6,840 bases of DNA from Chloroflexota bacterium (lineage in GTDB: Bacteria; Chloroflexota; UBA5177; JANWHV01), in contig JANWHO010000153.1 in the NCBI GenBank assembly GCA_025450375.1, forward strand, positions 1 to 6,840, given 5' to 3'. The notes below the pieces were generated by a model. The model ran no database searches, had not been told where the DNA came from, and saw nothing but the letters and a program-made list of their open reading frames with translations. Position numbers and translations under genes: made by a program. Positions 1 to 6,326 of this stretch are shown here, piece by piece; within the stretch, counting starts at the first letter, position 1, and every line of letters begins with the position of its first letter.

Positions 1-1769
1 CGGAGTTTCTCGTGGAAGGCCACGTAATTATTGGCCAGCGAGGTCGCCAGGGCTGGATAATTCGTGTCGCTTACCAGGAGGACGGGCTGGGTGGGGAGGC
101 CATACTGGGCCACCGCGCCGTAATTGTAGGCGATGTTCCACAGGCTCGGTTCCCGCAGGTAAAAAGCCCAGGGCCACACGTCATCGCCATCTACCTTGAC
201 CGGCAGCGCTGTCCCGTAGTGGGCTTGCAGCCTCTGCATTTCGCTGTAGACGTCCGGCACGTCCTGGGTAGTCTGGACGTACACCATGTATTCAACCGGG
301 TTCGCCCCGTTGACATAGGCCAGGGTGAAGGAGTTATGAAGGGTGAACACCCCAGTCACCACAGCCGCCGCGATTGCCACGTACCGCAGCCACCGTTTGG
401 CGTGAGTGATCGACACATAGAGGCCGATGGCGGCCAGGGTAGCCAGCGGCACTACCAGATGCAGCGAGTTCCAGGGCATTTTCTCCGAGGCGTAGCCGTA
501 GAGAATGAAGGTGGCGACGGTCCACCAGAGGAGGAACAAATTGACCATCGTGCGACGGCGGCGGAGAATGAACACCGCCCCAATGATCCCAAAGGGGACA
601 ATGGTCCACTCATATAACGGGATGACCAATAAGTAGTAAAACCACGGCTGCCCGCCGCGGGCCACCAATTGCTGCTCCTGCCAGTACTGGAGGCCGCCCA
701 GCAAGCCGTCCGGGCTATACGAATAGGGCTTGCCGGGTGGCTGGCCGGGAATGTCCACCGTGGTCTTTACGATTTCGCTCCCTGGCTTGAAAGACCAGGT
801 GGCGGGATCGCCGATCGGCCAGTACAACAGGACAAACATGAGAACGATGATCGAGCCGGCAATCGCCCATGCCTGCCAGGGGGCGGCGCGCAGAGCATCG
901 GCCACCATGCCGGATTTGGGACTGGCCCAGATCTGAATCAGGAGTACCACGACAATCACCAGAGCGCCCAGCACGGCGATGCCCAATTGATGGCCGAGGG
1001 CGCCGGCTGCCATCAGGGCGACCCCGACGGCGGGACCGGACCACCAGGCCCCCTCGACCAGTTCCAGGGCCAGTTGGGCCGCGATAAAGGCGCCCAGGAC
1101 GGCGGAAGTGAGATAGATACTCTCCTTGGCGGCGTAGGCCATGATAAACGCGGTGGCGATCACGTAGAGCCAGCGATAATGAAGGGCCCGCCCTTCCCGA
1201 TGGTCCAGCACGAAGCGGAGGATCGAGACCACCAGCAAGAGCGTGAAGAGCGCGTACTGCATATCCTCGCGGGCGAAGCGGGAGAAGTAGAGCGTGATCG
1301 GGGAAAGGCAGAGCATGGTCATCAGGATATAAGTGGTCCAGCGCCCAAGCTGCCGATAGAGGATAAGGGGCACCGCGATCAGGGCCGTACCGCAGGTGAC
1401 GGACCACAAACGCGCGGTGAATGGGCTGGAGCCGAAGAGGGCGTAGAAGAACGCGATCATGTGGAATTGCAGCGGCCCATGCATCATCGGATCGTAGTGA
1501 TATTCGGGGTTGGCCCGGCCCATCAGATACCACGAGTAGGTAGCGTGCAGGCTTTCATCGTGATGCAGCGGCCGGTCGCCCAGAACCACCAGGCGCAGGA
1601 AGAGACCGCCAATAATCAGGAAGGCGATGATCGCCACGTCGAGAGGCGGAAGCGCGGGGAGTGGGAAGGCACGGGTAAAGGGGTTCCGGTCGGTGTGTTC
1701 CGTGGCGCGCGGAAACTCAGGTGAAGGGGCGACGGCAGCCCGCAGCCGCGTCGCGGGGTTGGTGTTCAT
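1..1769 (-). CDS. Agl23-like (TIGR03663) multi-pass membrane protein, GT-C/GT39-related, C-terminus off the left edge
   Basis: The minus-strand frame is open from ATG at 1769 to the window edge: 589 codons, no stop or frameshift, C-terminus missing. It reads as a GT-C-fold membrane protein of the 'flippase activity-associated protein Agl23' type, a family linked in archaea to protein N-glycosylation. A hydrophobic segment (about residues 46-63) is followed by HHDESLHA at 69-76, the first-loop acidic motif expected to serve lipid-linked sugar chemistry. Further family-like motifs are FAREDM at 165-170, RGGQPWFYY at 371-379 and SEKMPW at 428-433, with many Leu/Ile/Val-rich segments between them. 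The N-terminal 40 residues are Pro/Arg-rich and probably cytoplasmic. The start is supported by GGAGG (plus-strand 1778-1782) 8 bases upstream. It is divergent from recX. The family call is good; the substrate is unknown, and a plain GT39 mannosyltransferase-like enzyme is the alternative. Confidence 0.88.
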   Translation of the reverse strand, partial: MNTNPATRLRAAVAPSPEFPRATEHTDRNPFTRAFPLPALPPLDVAIIAFLIIGGLFLRLVVLGDRPLHHDESLHATYSWYLMGRANPEYHYDPMMHGPLQFHMIAFFYALFGSSPFTARLWSVTCGTALIAVPLILYRQLGRWTTYILMTMLCLSPITLYFSRFAREDMQYALFTLLLVVSILRFVLDHREGRALHYRWLYVIATAFIMAYAAKESIYLTSAVLGAFIAAQLALELVEGAWWSGPAVGVALMAAGALGHQLGIAVLGALVIVVVLLIQIWASPKSGMVADALRAAPWQAWAIAGSIIVLMFVLLYWPIGDPATWSFKPGSEIVKTTVDIPGQPPGKPYSYSPDGLLGGLQYWQEQQLVARGGQPWFYYLLVIPLYEWTIVPFGIIGAVFILRRRRTMVNLFLLWWTVATFILYGYASEKMPWNSLHLVVPLATLAAIGLYVSITHAKRWLRYVAIAAAVVTGVFTLHNSFTLAYVNGANPVEYMVYVQTTQDVPDVYSEMQRLQAHYGTALPVKVDGDDVWPWAFYLREPSLWNIAYNYGAVAQYGLPTQPVLLVSDTNYPALATSLANNYVAFHEKL

Positions 1770-1809
1770 TCGGCGAGCCTCCGTCGCGGTATTCCCCAGA
1801 TTCAGGCAC

Positions 1810-1839
1810 ACCATACCGGTGACGCTAGCCACCCGTCAA
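1810..1839 (-). promoter_or_regulatory. candidate sigma70-type promoter for the Agl23-like gene
   Basis: Read on the minus strand, TTGACG (plus 1834-1839) is separated by 18 bases from TATGGT (plus 1810-1815), about 40 bases before the start codon. The -35 matches the consensus at 5 of 6 positions and the -10 at 4 of 6. The rest of the divergent gap (1770-1954) shows no convincing promoter for recX. It holds a small CCCC/GGGG dyad (1928-1931 with 1937-1940) just before the recX start, which could fold over weak ribosome-binding bases. Prediction from sequence only. Confidence 0.4.
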
Positions 1840-1954
1840 GCTGAAAGCCGCGCGCCGTTATGCCTTGCGCGAACCTAATCAAAGCCGCCCCTCGTGGCAT
1901 ACTACGGAGAGGGAGATACGCTGGATTCCCCAAACCGGGGTGAAAGTATGGCTG

Positions 1955-2596
1955 ATGGCGACAATAACTCGATTGGCACCCGCTGCCCATAGACTAGGAT
2001 ACCTGGAGATTGAAGTCGATGGGATACTTGTGGGATCGATCCCCGATCGGCTGGTGGAGGAGCGCGGCCTGGCGCGCGGACAGGAGCTGGACGAGACCGA
2101 GTTGGCCGAGTTGCGGGCGGCCGCGAGGATTGGCGAGGCGGTGACGGTCGCCAACCGCTTCCTCGCCCATCGTCCTCGCTCATCGGCCGAGGTACGATCC
2201 CGTTTGCGACGTGAACGGTTCGATCCGGAGGTCATTGACGCCTGTCTGGAAGAGTTGGAGCGCCAGGGGTTGCTGGACGATCGCCGATTCGCGGCCATGT
2301 GGGTAGAAAATCGGGTCACCTTCAGTCCGCGATCCACCCGGTCGCTGGAGCAGGAACTGCGCCAGAAGGGCATCGACCGCGGCCTGGCCGAGGAGACGGT
2401 GGCCGATACCGACACCGGCGGCGATGCCGATCTTGCCTTGCAAGCGGGACGCCGCCGCCTCCATGCCATGTCCAGACTGGACGAGGAGACCTTTAAGCGG
2501 CGGATGGGCGGATTTCTCGCCAGGCGCGGATTCAACTATGAGGCGGCATCGGCGGCAATCGCCCAGTTATGGGCGGAGCGGGACGGGAATCCCTGA
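1955..2596 (+). CDS. recX: RecX, regulator of RecA recombinase
   Basis: The 213-residue product matches RecX, a small cytoplasmic all-helical protein that binds RecA filaments and modulates (usually inhibits) their recombinase activity. The N-terminus (residues 3-23, ITRLAP through EVDG) followed by an acidic linker is the usual RecX opening. The three-helix repeats follow: residues 73-113 with RPRSSAEVRSRL and LDDRRFA, 126-140 with the R-S-x-x-x-L-x-x-E-L-x-x-KGI pattern, and a C-terminal repeat with FLARRGFNYEA at 187-197. The frame is open upstream to TTG 1865, but ATG 1955 is preferred because homologues start just before ITxLxP. Its ribosome-binding site is weak (GGGGTG at 1937-1942, about 12 bases away). 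GTG 1940 is a possible alternative. recA is not in the window. It is divergent from the Agl23-like gene and 135 bases ahead of the DAHP synthase gene. Confidence 0.9.
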   Translation: MATITRLAPAAHRLGYLEIEVDGILVGSIPDRLVEERGLARGQELDETELAELRAAARIGEAVTVANRFLAHRPRSSAEVRSRLRRERFDPEVIDACLEELERQGLLDDRRFAAMWVENRVTFSPRSTRSLEQELRQKGIDRGLAEETVADTDTGGDADLALQAGRRRLHAMSRLDEETFKRRMGGFLARRGFNYEAASAAIAQLWAERDGNP

Positions 2597-2731
2597 AGCG
2601 GTGCATGAGCGCCTTGTGTGTAGGACCGCCCGTGTGGGACACTTGGGAGAACTGAGTTTCGGTTCCCTCCGTCCCGAGCGTACGGGGTATCGGGGCCATG
2701 GGTCATCTCATTCCCCAAGAGGCAATCGCGA
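2597..2731 (+). promoter_or_regulatory. recX-aroF gap with possible Trp-containing leader peptide (2605-2655) and pairing that could mask the aroF ribosome-binding site
   Basis: Starting 8 bases after the recX stop, a 16-codon frame (ATG 2605, TGA 2653-2655) encodes MSALCVGPPVWDTWEN, with Trp at codons 11 and 14. Its ribosome-binding site is weak (GAAGCGG). The second Trp codon lies in CTTGGG (2643-2648), which is complementary to CCCAAG (2714-2719). The latter overlaps AAGAGG (2717-2722), the Shine-Dalgarno of the DAHP synthase GTG start. Competing pairings are GGGG 2692-2695 with CCCC 2713-2716, CCCG 2673-2676 with CGGG 2683-2686, and GAAC 2649-2652 with a downstream GTTC. No U-run follows any stem, so a classical rho-independent attenuator is not visible; any control would be translational. 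A chance short frame is quite possible. Confidence 0.25.
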
Positions 2732-3760
2732 GTGATCATCATTCTAAAGATTGGGAGCGCCGCCGCCGATCGCGACTATGTCGTCTCGCGGCTCACTGAT
2801 TTGGGTTTCGCTACCAACGTCTCGGGTACCGAGCACACGGTCATTGGGGCGATAGGCGTCCCTGAAAGCCGGAAGGCGGTACTTGCGGAAGCTCTGGGGG
2901 CCCTGGAGTGCGTGGAGCGGGTGGTGCCGATCACCTCGCGCTACAAATTGGCCAGCCGGCAGTTTCAGGCAGAGTCCACCATCGTCAAAGTGGGCTCCGT
3001 GGAGATAGGCGGGCCGCGCGTGGCGGTGATGGCGGGCCCCTGCTCGGTGGAGACCCGAGAGCAGGTACTGAGTACGGCCGAGGCGGTCGCGGCTGCTGGG
3101 GCCACGATACTCCGGGGTGGGGCCTATAAGCCGCGCACCTCGCCGTACGATTTCCAGGGTCATGGCGAGGACGGGTTGAAAATTCTGGCCGAGGCGCGAG
3201 ACCGTTTCGGTCTGGCCATTGTAACCGAGGTGCTCGACCCGCATGACGTAGAGCTGGTGTCGTCCTATGCCGACCTGTTGCAGATCGGGGCCCGCAACAT
3301 GCAGAACTACGCCCTCCTACGCGAGGCCGGGCGCTCCGACAAGCCCGTTATGGTCAAGCGTGGGGGCATGTATCCCACGATCGAGAATTGGCTGCTGGCC
3401 GCCGAGTACGTGCTGAGCGAAGGCAACCGGGGCGTGATGCTCTGTGAACGAGGGCTCCCGGTGATGGACGATGCCGGGCTCCGGCGGAATCTGCTGGACC
3501 TGACGGCGGTGCCGATTATCAAGGAGTTGAGTCATTTGCCCGTCGTCGTGGACCCCAGTCACGGGACCGGCCGGCATGCCCTGGTCAGCGTGATGTCGAA
3601 GGGCGCGGTGGCGGTCGGGGCGGATAGCTTGATGATTGAGGTGCATCCGCATCCCGACCAAGCATGGTCCGACGGGCCCCAATCACTCCGTCCCGAAGCC
3701 TTCGCGCAACTTATGCGTGAACTGCCGGCGGTGGTCGCCGCCGTGGGGCGGACTCTCTAA
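2732..3760 (+). CDS. aroF: 3-deoxy-7-phosphoheptulonate (DAHP) synthase, type I-beta, with N-terminal ferredoxin-like regulatory domain
   Basis: This enzyme joins phosphoenolpyruvate and erythrose 4-phosphate to make DAHP, the first step of the shikimate pathway. The 342-residue product has the Thermotoga-like layout: a small N-terminal ferredoxin-like domain (about 1-70, ending PITSRYKLASR), then the TIM barrel. Visible active-site elements are AGPCSVE at 101-107 (metal ligand Cys104), RGGAYKPRTSPY at 128-139, QIGARNMQN at 184-192, VKRGG at 208-212, CERG at 238-241, DPSHG at 274-278 (His277), IEVHP at 302-306 (Glu303) and SDGPQSL at 313-319 (Asp314). All four metal ligands are present. Two loops deviate: after CERG the usual IRTFE...RNTLD reads LPVMDDAGLRRNLLD, and after KRG there is one extra residue. 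The GTG start has AAGAGG 9 bases upstream. The membrane glycosyltransferase gene follows 2 bases after the stop, so they are probably co-transcribed. The N-terminal domain suggests feedback by an aromatic amino acid. Confidence 0.94.
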   Translation: MIIILKIGSAAADRDYVVSRLTDLGFATNVSGTEHTVIGAIGVPESRKAVLAEALGALECVERVVPITSRYKLASRQFQAESTIVKVGSVEIGGPRVAVMAGPCSVETREQVLSTAEAVAAAGATILRGGAYKPRTSPYDFQGHGEDGLKILAEARDRFGLAIVTEVLDPHDVELVSSYADLLQIGARNMQNYALLREAGRSDKPVMVKRGGMYPTIENWLLAAEYVLSEGNRGVMLCERGLPVMDDAGLRRNLLDLTAVPIIKELSHLPVVVDPSHGTGRHALVSVMSKGAVAVGADSLMIEVHPHPDQAWSDGPQSLRPEAFAQLMRELPAVVAAVGRTL

Positions 3761-3762
3761 TC

Positions 3763-5478
3763 ATGGCCTCGCTGCCTAGCAACCAGCCGGGGCCTCTTCT
3801 GGTGGGGCCTTCCGAACCGGTTCCCTCGTCGAGAAGAGATCCCGGCTCCCCGTGGGCGCCGGGGTTCGTTGAGGCGCCAATCTGGCGCTATGCGTTCCTG
3901 GCCCTCTGCGTGGCCGCTCTCCTCGGCACCGCCGGCCTCTATCTCCTTAGCCTCACCAATTACCTGAGCGTCGAGGGAGACAACGCGGTCTACATCATTC
4001 TGGCCAAGGCCATGGCCACGGGCCACGGGTATACGGACATCCAGGGGCCGGCGCCCCGAATCGAGGCCCAGTATCCGTTTTTGTTCCCTGTATTCCTCAC
4101 GCCTATCGTTTTCGCCTTTGGCGCCGGGGCCTTCCTTTTGATGGAGTTGGTGGTAACGCTCTTCGCCCTGGGCGCCTTCGTGGTCTGCTTTTTCCTGTTT
4201 CGGCGTTGGCTGGGCTCCGCTCCCCTGGCCCTGGTGGTCACCGTGGCGGCCGCCACATCGAGTCTGATCTGGTCTTACTCCCATAAAGTCCTGACCGAGA
4301 TTCCCTATCTCTTCTTCACCGTGGTTGCCTGCTGGTTCGCCACCGTCTACGCGGAGGAAGACAATCCCTATACCCGCGCCGGCCTCCTCGCCGCCGCGGC
4401 CACGGCGGCCGCTTTTCTTACGCGAACGATTGGGATGAGTCTGTGCGTGGCCCTGCCGCTCTTCCTGCTGTTCGCGGCTCCGTTGCCTACCGAACGGACC
4501 GAATGGTGGAAGCGGATCCAGAAAGTGTTGCTCACCGGAGCGGTGCTGGTGGTGACGGCGGGGGCGTGGACGCTTCGGAACCGGATGGCCTTCTCCGGCC
4601 AGGGTCATAACTATATTGGGCAGTTTTTTCTCAAGCAGGCCTATGTGCCGGACGCCGGGAAGGTGAGCAGCGGCGAGTTGTTCAGTCGCGTAAGAGAGAA
4701 TTTCGCCTACTACGCGCGGGAGTTTCAGCACATGCTCCTGGGTAGCGGCTGGGATGGGGTTTTTATCCTCGGCAGCATCTCGCTCCTGCTCCTCGTGGTC
4801 TGTCTTGGCGGCTTTATCTATGCGCTGGCGGCGCGGCGGACCCTGGCCGAACCGTACATGATCCTCTATGTGCTGATCGTGCTGCTGTGGCCCTGGAAGG
4901 ACCTTCGCTTCGCCGTACCGGTGCTGCCGTTCCTGGTGTACTATTTCGCGCAAGCGGTCAGCTTGCTGGCCTCGCTTCCCTGGCGCCTGAGAAAGATCGA
5001 CCCGCGGCTGATCGCCACGGTGATACTGATCCCCATTTTTGGCCGTTCGGGGTATCTGACCCTGCGCACGGCACAGGCGGACCACCACGCCGGCTATCAC
5101 TACGAGGTGGGTAGGCTGGGGGAGTGGCGTGCCTACGCGGACTGGCGTGATTTCCACGCGGCCGCGATCTGGCTGGAACAGAATGCGCCCAGTGGCAGCA
5201 CGGTGATCAACCGCAGCCCCAATCTGTTCTACCTGTGGACGGGACTGGCGTCCCGTAACTACCCCTACATCTTTAATCTGCAGGCCATGATGCACGATTT
5301 GGGCAGCGACCACCGCGATTTTGTGATCTATGATGACTTCGACTGGACCTACACCACCAAGCAGTACCTGCGGCCCGTGATCAAGCGGTATCCGAGCCAT
5401 TTCCAAGCGGTGGCGCACTTCCACGGAACAGTAGTCTATGAAGTGCTCAAGGGCAAGAGTGTTGGCAAACACGGTTGA
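3763..5478 (+). CDS. GT39/ArnT-like multi-pass membrane glycosyltransferase
   Basis: The 571-residue product reads as a GT-C-fold integral membrane glycosyltransferase that would move a sugar from a polyprenyl-phosphate donor to an acceptor on the outer face of the membrane. A Pro-rich cytoplasmic N-terminus (1-40) leads to a first helix (about 43-65). EGDNAVY at 71-77 follows in the first external loop, the place of the GT-C catalytic acidic residue (Asp73), then [11 protein letters not shown] at 81-91. YPFLFPVF (104-111), [13 protein letters not shown] (173-185) and LTRTIG (219-224) fit GT39/PMT_2 proteins. About 12 hydrophobic helices are visible, the last near residues 412-428, after a conserved-looking [14 protein letters not shown] stretch. 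A soluble C-terminal part of about 140 residues follows. The start is 2 bases after the DAHP synthase stop, with weak GGGGCGGA upstream, which suggests translational coupling. Donor and acceptor cannot be read from the sequence. It is a second GT-C-type protein alongside the Agl23-like gene, though not adjacent to it. Confidence 0.87.
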   Translation: MASLPSNQPGPLLVGPSEPVPSSRRDPGSPWAPGFVEAPIWRYAFLALCVAALLGTAGLYLLSLTNYLSVEGDNAVYIILAKAMATGHGYTDIQGPAPRIEAQYPFLFPVFLTPIVFAFGAGAFLLMELVVTLFALGAFVVCFFLFRRWLGSAPLALVVTVAAATSSLIWSYSHKVLTEIPYLFFTVVACWFATVYAEEDNPYTRAGLLAAAATAAAFLTRTIGMSLCVALPLFLLFAAPLPTERTEWWKRIQKVLLTGAVLVVTAGAWTLRNRMAFSGQGHNYIGQFFLKQAYVPDAGKVSSGELFSRVRENFAYYAREFQHMLLGSGWDGVFILGSISLLLLVVCLGGFIYALAARRTLAEPYMILYVLIVLLWPWKDLRFAVPVLPFLVYYFAQAVSLLASLPWRLRKIDPRLIATVILIPIFGRSGYLTLRTAQADHHAGYHYEVGRLGEWRAYADWRDFHAAAIWLEQNAPSGSTVINRSPNLFYLWTGLASRNYPYIFNLQAMMHDLGSDHRDFVIYDDFDWTYTTKQYLRPVIKRYPSHFQAVAHFHGTVVYEVLKGKSVGKHG

Positions 5479-5479
5479 G

Positions 5480-5896
5480 ATGGAGGCGGAAGCCGTGGAC
5501 CAGCGGATCCGCGTGTTGGTGGCCAAGCCAGGCCTGGATGGGCATGATCGGGGCGCCAAGGTGATTGCCCACGCCTTGAAAGACGCGGGCATGGAGGTCG
5601 TGTACACGGGCTTGCGCCAAACACCCGAGCAGATTGTCAGCGCGGCCATCCAGGAAGACGTCGGCGTCGTATGCCTCAGCATTCTGTCCGGCGCTCATCT
5701 GACCTTGTTGCCCCGAGTGGCGGAGTTACTGCGGGCACGACAAGCCGAGGACGTGCTCATTCTGGCCGGCGGCACCATTCCGGCGTCCGATATTCCCCAT
5801 CTGATCGCGGCTGGGGTCGCCGCGGTCTTCACCCCGGGTACCAACACCAGGGATGTTATTCGCTATATCCAGGAACACGCTCCCACTCGTGCCTGA
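5480..5896 (+). CDS. cobalamin-binding subunit of a methylmalonyl-CoA mutase-type acyl-CoA mutase
   Basis: The 138-residue protein is a stand-alone B12-binding domain of the kind found at the C-terminus of methylmalonyl-CoA mutase, or as the small subunit of split mutases (isobutyryl- or 2-hydroxyisobutyryl-CoA mutase). It would hold adenosylcobalamin for a separate catalytic subunit. Diagnostic elements are all visible: [18 protein letters not shown] at 11-28 with the DxHxxG motif (Asp20, His22 as lower cobalt ligand, Gly25), [11 protein letters not shown] at 43-53, SILSG at 67-71 (SxL) and LAGGTIP at 95-101. ATG 5480 is chosen because homologues begin shortly before RVLVAKPG; it lies 1 base after the upstream stop. 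The frame is open back to ATG 5438 and GTG 5459 (preceded by AAGGGCAAGA), either of which would overlap the glycosyltransferase gene. No mutase large subunit, epimerase or MeaB GTPase is in the window, so which mutase it serves cannot be decided. Confidence 0.9.
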   Translation: MEAEAVDQRIRVLVAKPGLDGHDRGAKVIAHALKDAGMEVVYTGLRQTPEQIVSAAIQEDVGVVCLSILSGAHLTLLPRVAELLRARQAEDVLILAGGTIPASDIPHLIAAGVAAVFTPGTNTRDVIRYIQEHAPTRA

Positions 5897-5902
5897 GTGA
5901 GA

Positions 5903-5972
5903 CGCCACCCCCAGCCCGCCTGTGTGAGGGGAACAGGCGCGGTGGATTCCTCAACGGGGCTGGGGGCAGGCG
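5903..5972. terminator. compound inverted repeat between convergent genes, possible bidirectional terminator
   Basis: CCCCCAGCCC (5908-5917) is the exact reverse complement of GGGCTGGGGG (5957-5966). A further CGCC (5903-5906) pairs with GGCG (5969-5972) across a small bulge. Nested inside, GCCTGT (5918-5923) pairs with ACAGGC (5933-5938) around a 9-base loop, directly abutting the outer left arm. The element starts 6 bases after the cobalamin-binding gene's stop and ends 23 bases before the stop of the convergent small gene, the place for a shared terminator. There is no T-run on either strand, so it is not a classical intrinsic terminator. It may stop transcription by structure, protect 3' ends, or be a dispersed repeat. 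Confidence 0.45.
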
Positions 5973-5995
5973 GTGCCCACGCGCTTGGTCGACTC

Positions 5996-6196
5996 CTAGA
6001 TACCAGTCTTGTAGATAGAGAACCAGTTATTGCCGATTTTCTCGTGGCCCGCCCGCTCCAGGGCGGAACCACCATTGATCGACTTGGGATCCACTGGCTC
6101 CCACTCTTCGGACTCGCTCGATTTCCGGAACGCCTTGCCCGCTGTCTTGTTGATCGCGATGAGCGCCGACGCGCCCTTGCCCTTCTGTTCCTTCAT
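5996..6196 (-). CDS. small hydrophilic protein of unknown function, 66 residues
   Basis: I do not recognise this family. The frame from ATG 6196 to TAG (5996-5998) is convincing as a gene. GGAGGG sits 8 bases before the start, a near-consensus promoter lies about 45 bases upstream, and about 52 of 66 third codon positions are G or C by my count. The product has no Cys, no hydrophobic segment and no signal peptide, so it is probably cytoplasmic. It opens with a Lys-rich stretch (MKEQKGKG), continues with ALIAINKTAGKAFRK at 11-25, then an acidic patch with SESEEWEPVDP (27-37). It ends with GNNWFSIYKTGI (55-66), a Trp/Phe/Tyr-containing tail. In-frame ATG 6235 further upstream would lie at or before the predicted transcription start and is rejected. 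The gene is convergent with the cobalamin-binding gene and divergent from polX, so it is probably a single transcription unit. The content resembles small basic-plus-acidic stress or nucleic-acid-associated proteins, but that is only impression. Confidence 0.75.
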   Translation of the reverse strand: MKEQKGKGASALIAINKTAGKAFRKSSESEEWEPVDPKSINGGSALERAGHEKIGNNWFSIYKTGI

Positions 6197-6238
6197 GGTA
6201 TGAACCCTCCATGAACTGTATTGCTCCACCGCCACAAT

Positions 6239-6267
6239 AGTATAACTTAGCTGTGACTAGTTGTCCA
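6239..6267 (-). promoter_or_regulatory. strong sigma70-type promoter for the 66-residue protein gene
   Basis: Read on the minus strand: TGGACA (plus 6262-6267), a 17-base spacer, then TATACT (plus 6239-6244). Each hexamer matches the consensus at 5 of 6 positions and the spacer is optimal. The predicted start of transcription near 6232 gives a leader of about 36 bases carrying the GGAGGG ribosome-binding site. This is the best promoter in the window and lies in the most AT-rich stretch. Confidence 0.62.
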
Positions 6268-6287
6268 AGGTACATCATCTCTTTTTT

Positions 6288-6313
6288 TGAGACTTAGGTC
6301 TCACCAAGCTTGG
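6288..6313. repeat. two adjacent dyads between the small-protein promoter and polX, candidate operator or 5' leader hairpins
   Basis: TGAGAC-TTAG-GTCTCA (6288-6303) has perfect 6-base arms. It is followed with no gap by the perfect palindrome CCAAGCTTGG (6304-6313), whose last two bases begin the polX Shine-Dalgarno stretch GGAAGGGGA (6312-6320). A run of seven T precedes the first dyad on the plus strand, the wrong side for a terminator of plus-strand transcription. The dyads lie about 20 bases upstream of the -35 of the minus-strand promoter. No -35/-10 pair for polX stands out in 6197-6326. A regulator-binding site or an RNA structure over the polX start region are both possible. Confidence 0.35.
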
Positions 6314-6326
6314 AAGGGGATATTTC

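Noticed and set aside
12..617. A 201-codon plus-strand open frame at the left edge
   Set aside because: It is antisense to the C-terminal half of the Agl23-like gene, including the EKMPW and RGGQPWFYY regions, and has no domain of its own.
669..1724. A 351-codon plus-strand open frame
   Set aside because: It is antisense to the Agl23-like gene, which has family motifs throughout. The plus-strand product is low-complexity Gly/Asp/His/Arg/Gln without motifs.
1865..1903. TTGCGC and CATACT as a recX promoter
   Set aside because: The spacing is 27 bases, far from the 16-18 needed, and CATACT alone is a poor -10 match.
1865..1954. Extended N-terminus of RecX from TTG 1865
   Set aside because: The extra 30 residues do not resemble RecX, and the family's opening pattern starts right at ATG 1955.
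1879..2535. A 218-codon minus-strand open frame
   Set aside because: It is antisense to recX. The product is a Ser/Arg-rich composition artefact, whereas recX motifs are clear on the plus strand.
5438..5479. Extended N-terminus of the cobalamin-binding protein from ATG 5438
   Set aside because: It would overlap the glycosyltransferase gene by 41 bases and adds 14 residues not expected in the family. GTG 5459 remains possible because of the purine-rich AAGGGCAAGA before it.
3757..5682. A 641-codon open frame on the minus strand
   Set aside because: It is antisense to the glycosyltransferase and the cobalamin-binding gene. The product is rich in Arg, Gly, Gln, His and Pro with no recognisable domain, while the plus strand carries clear conserved motifs. 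Long antisense frames are expected in GC-rich DNA.
6197..6235. Upstream ATG 6235 for the small minus-strand gene
   Set aside because: It lies at or upstream of the predicted transcription start near 6232, whereas ATG 6196 has GGAGGG at 8 bases.
6282..6303. T-run and hairpin as an intrinsic terminator
   Set aside because: On the plus strand the T-run precedes the hairpin, and on the minus strand the hairpin is followed by A, so neither direction gives a stem followed by U in RNA.
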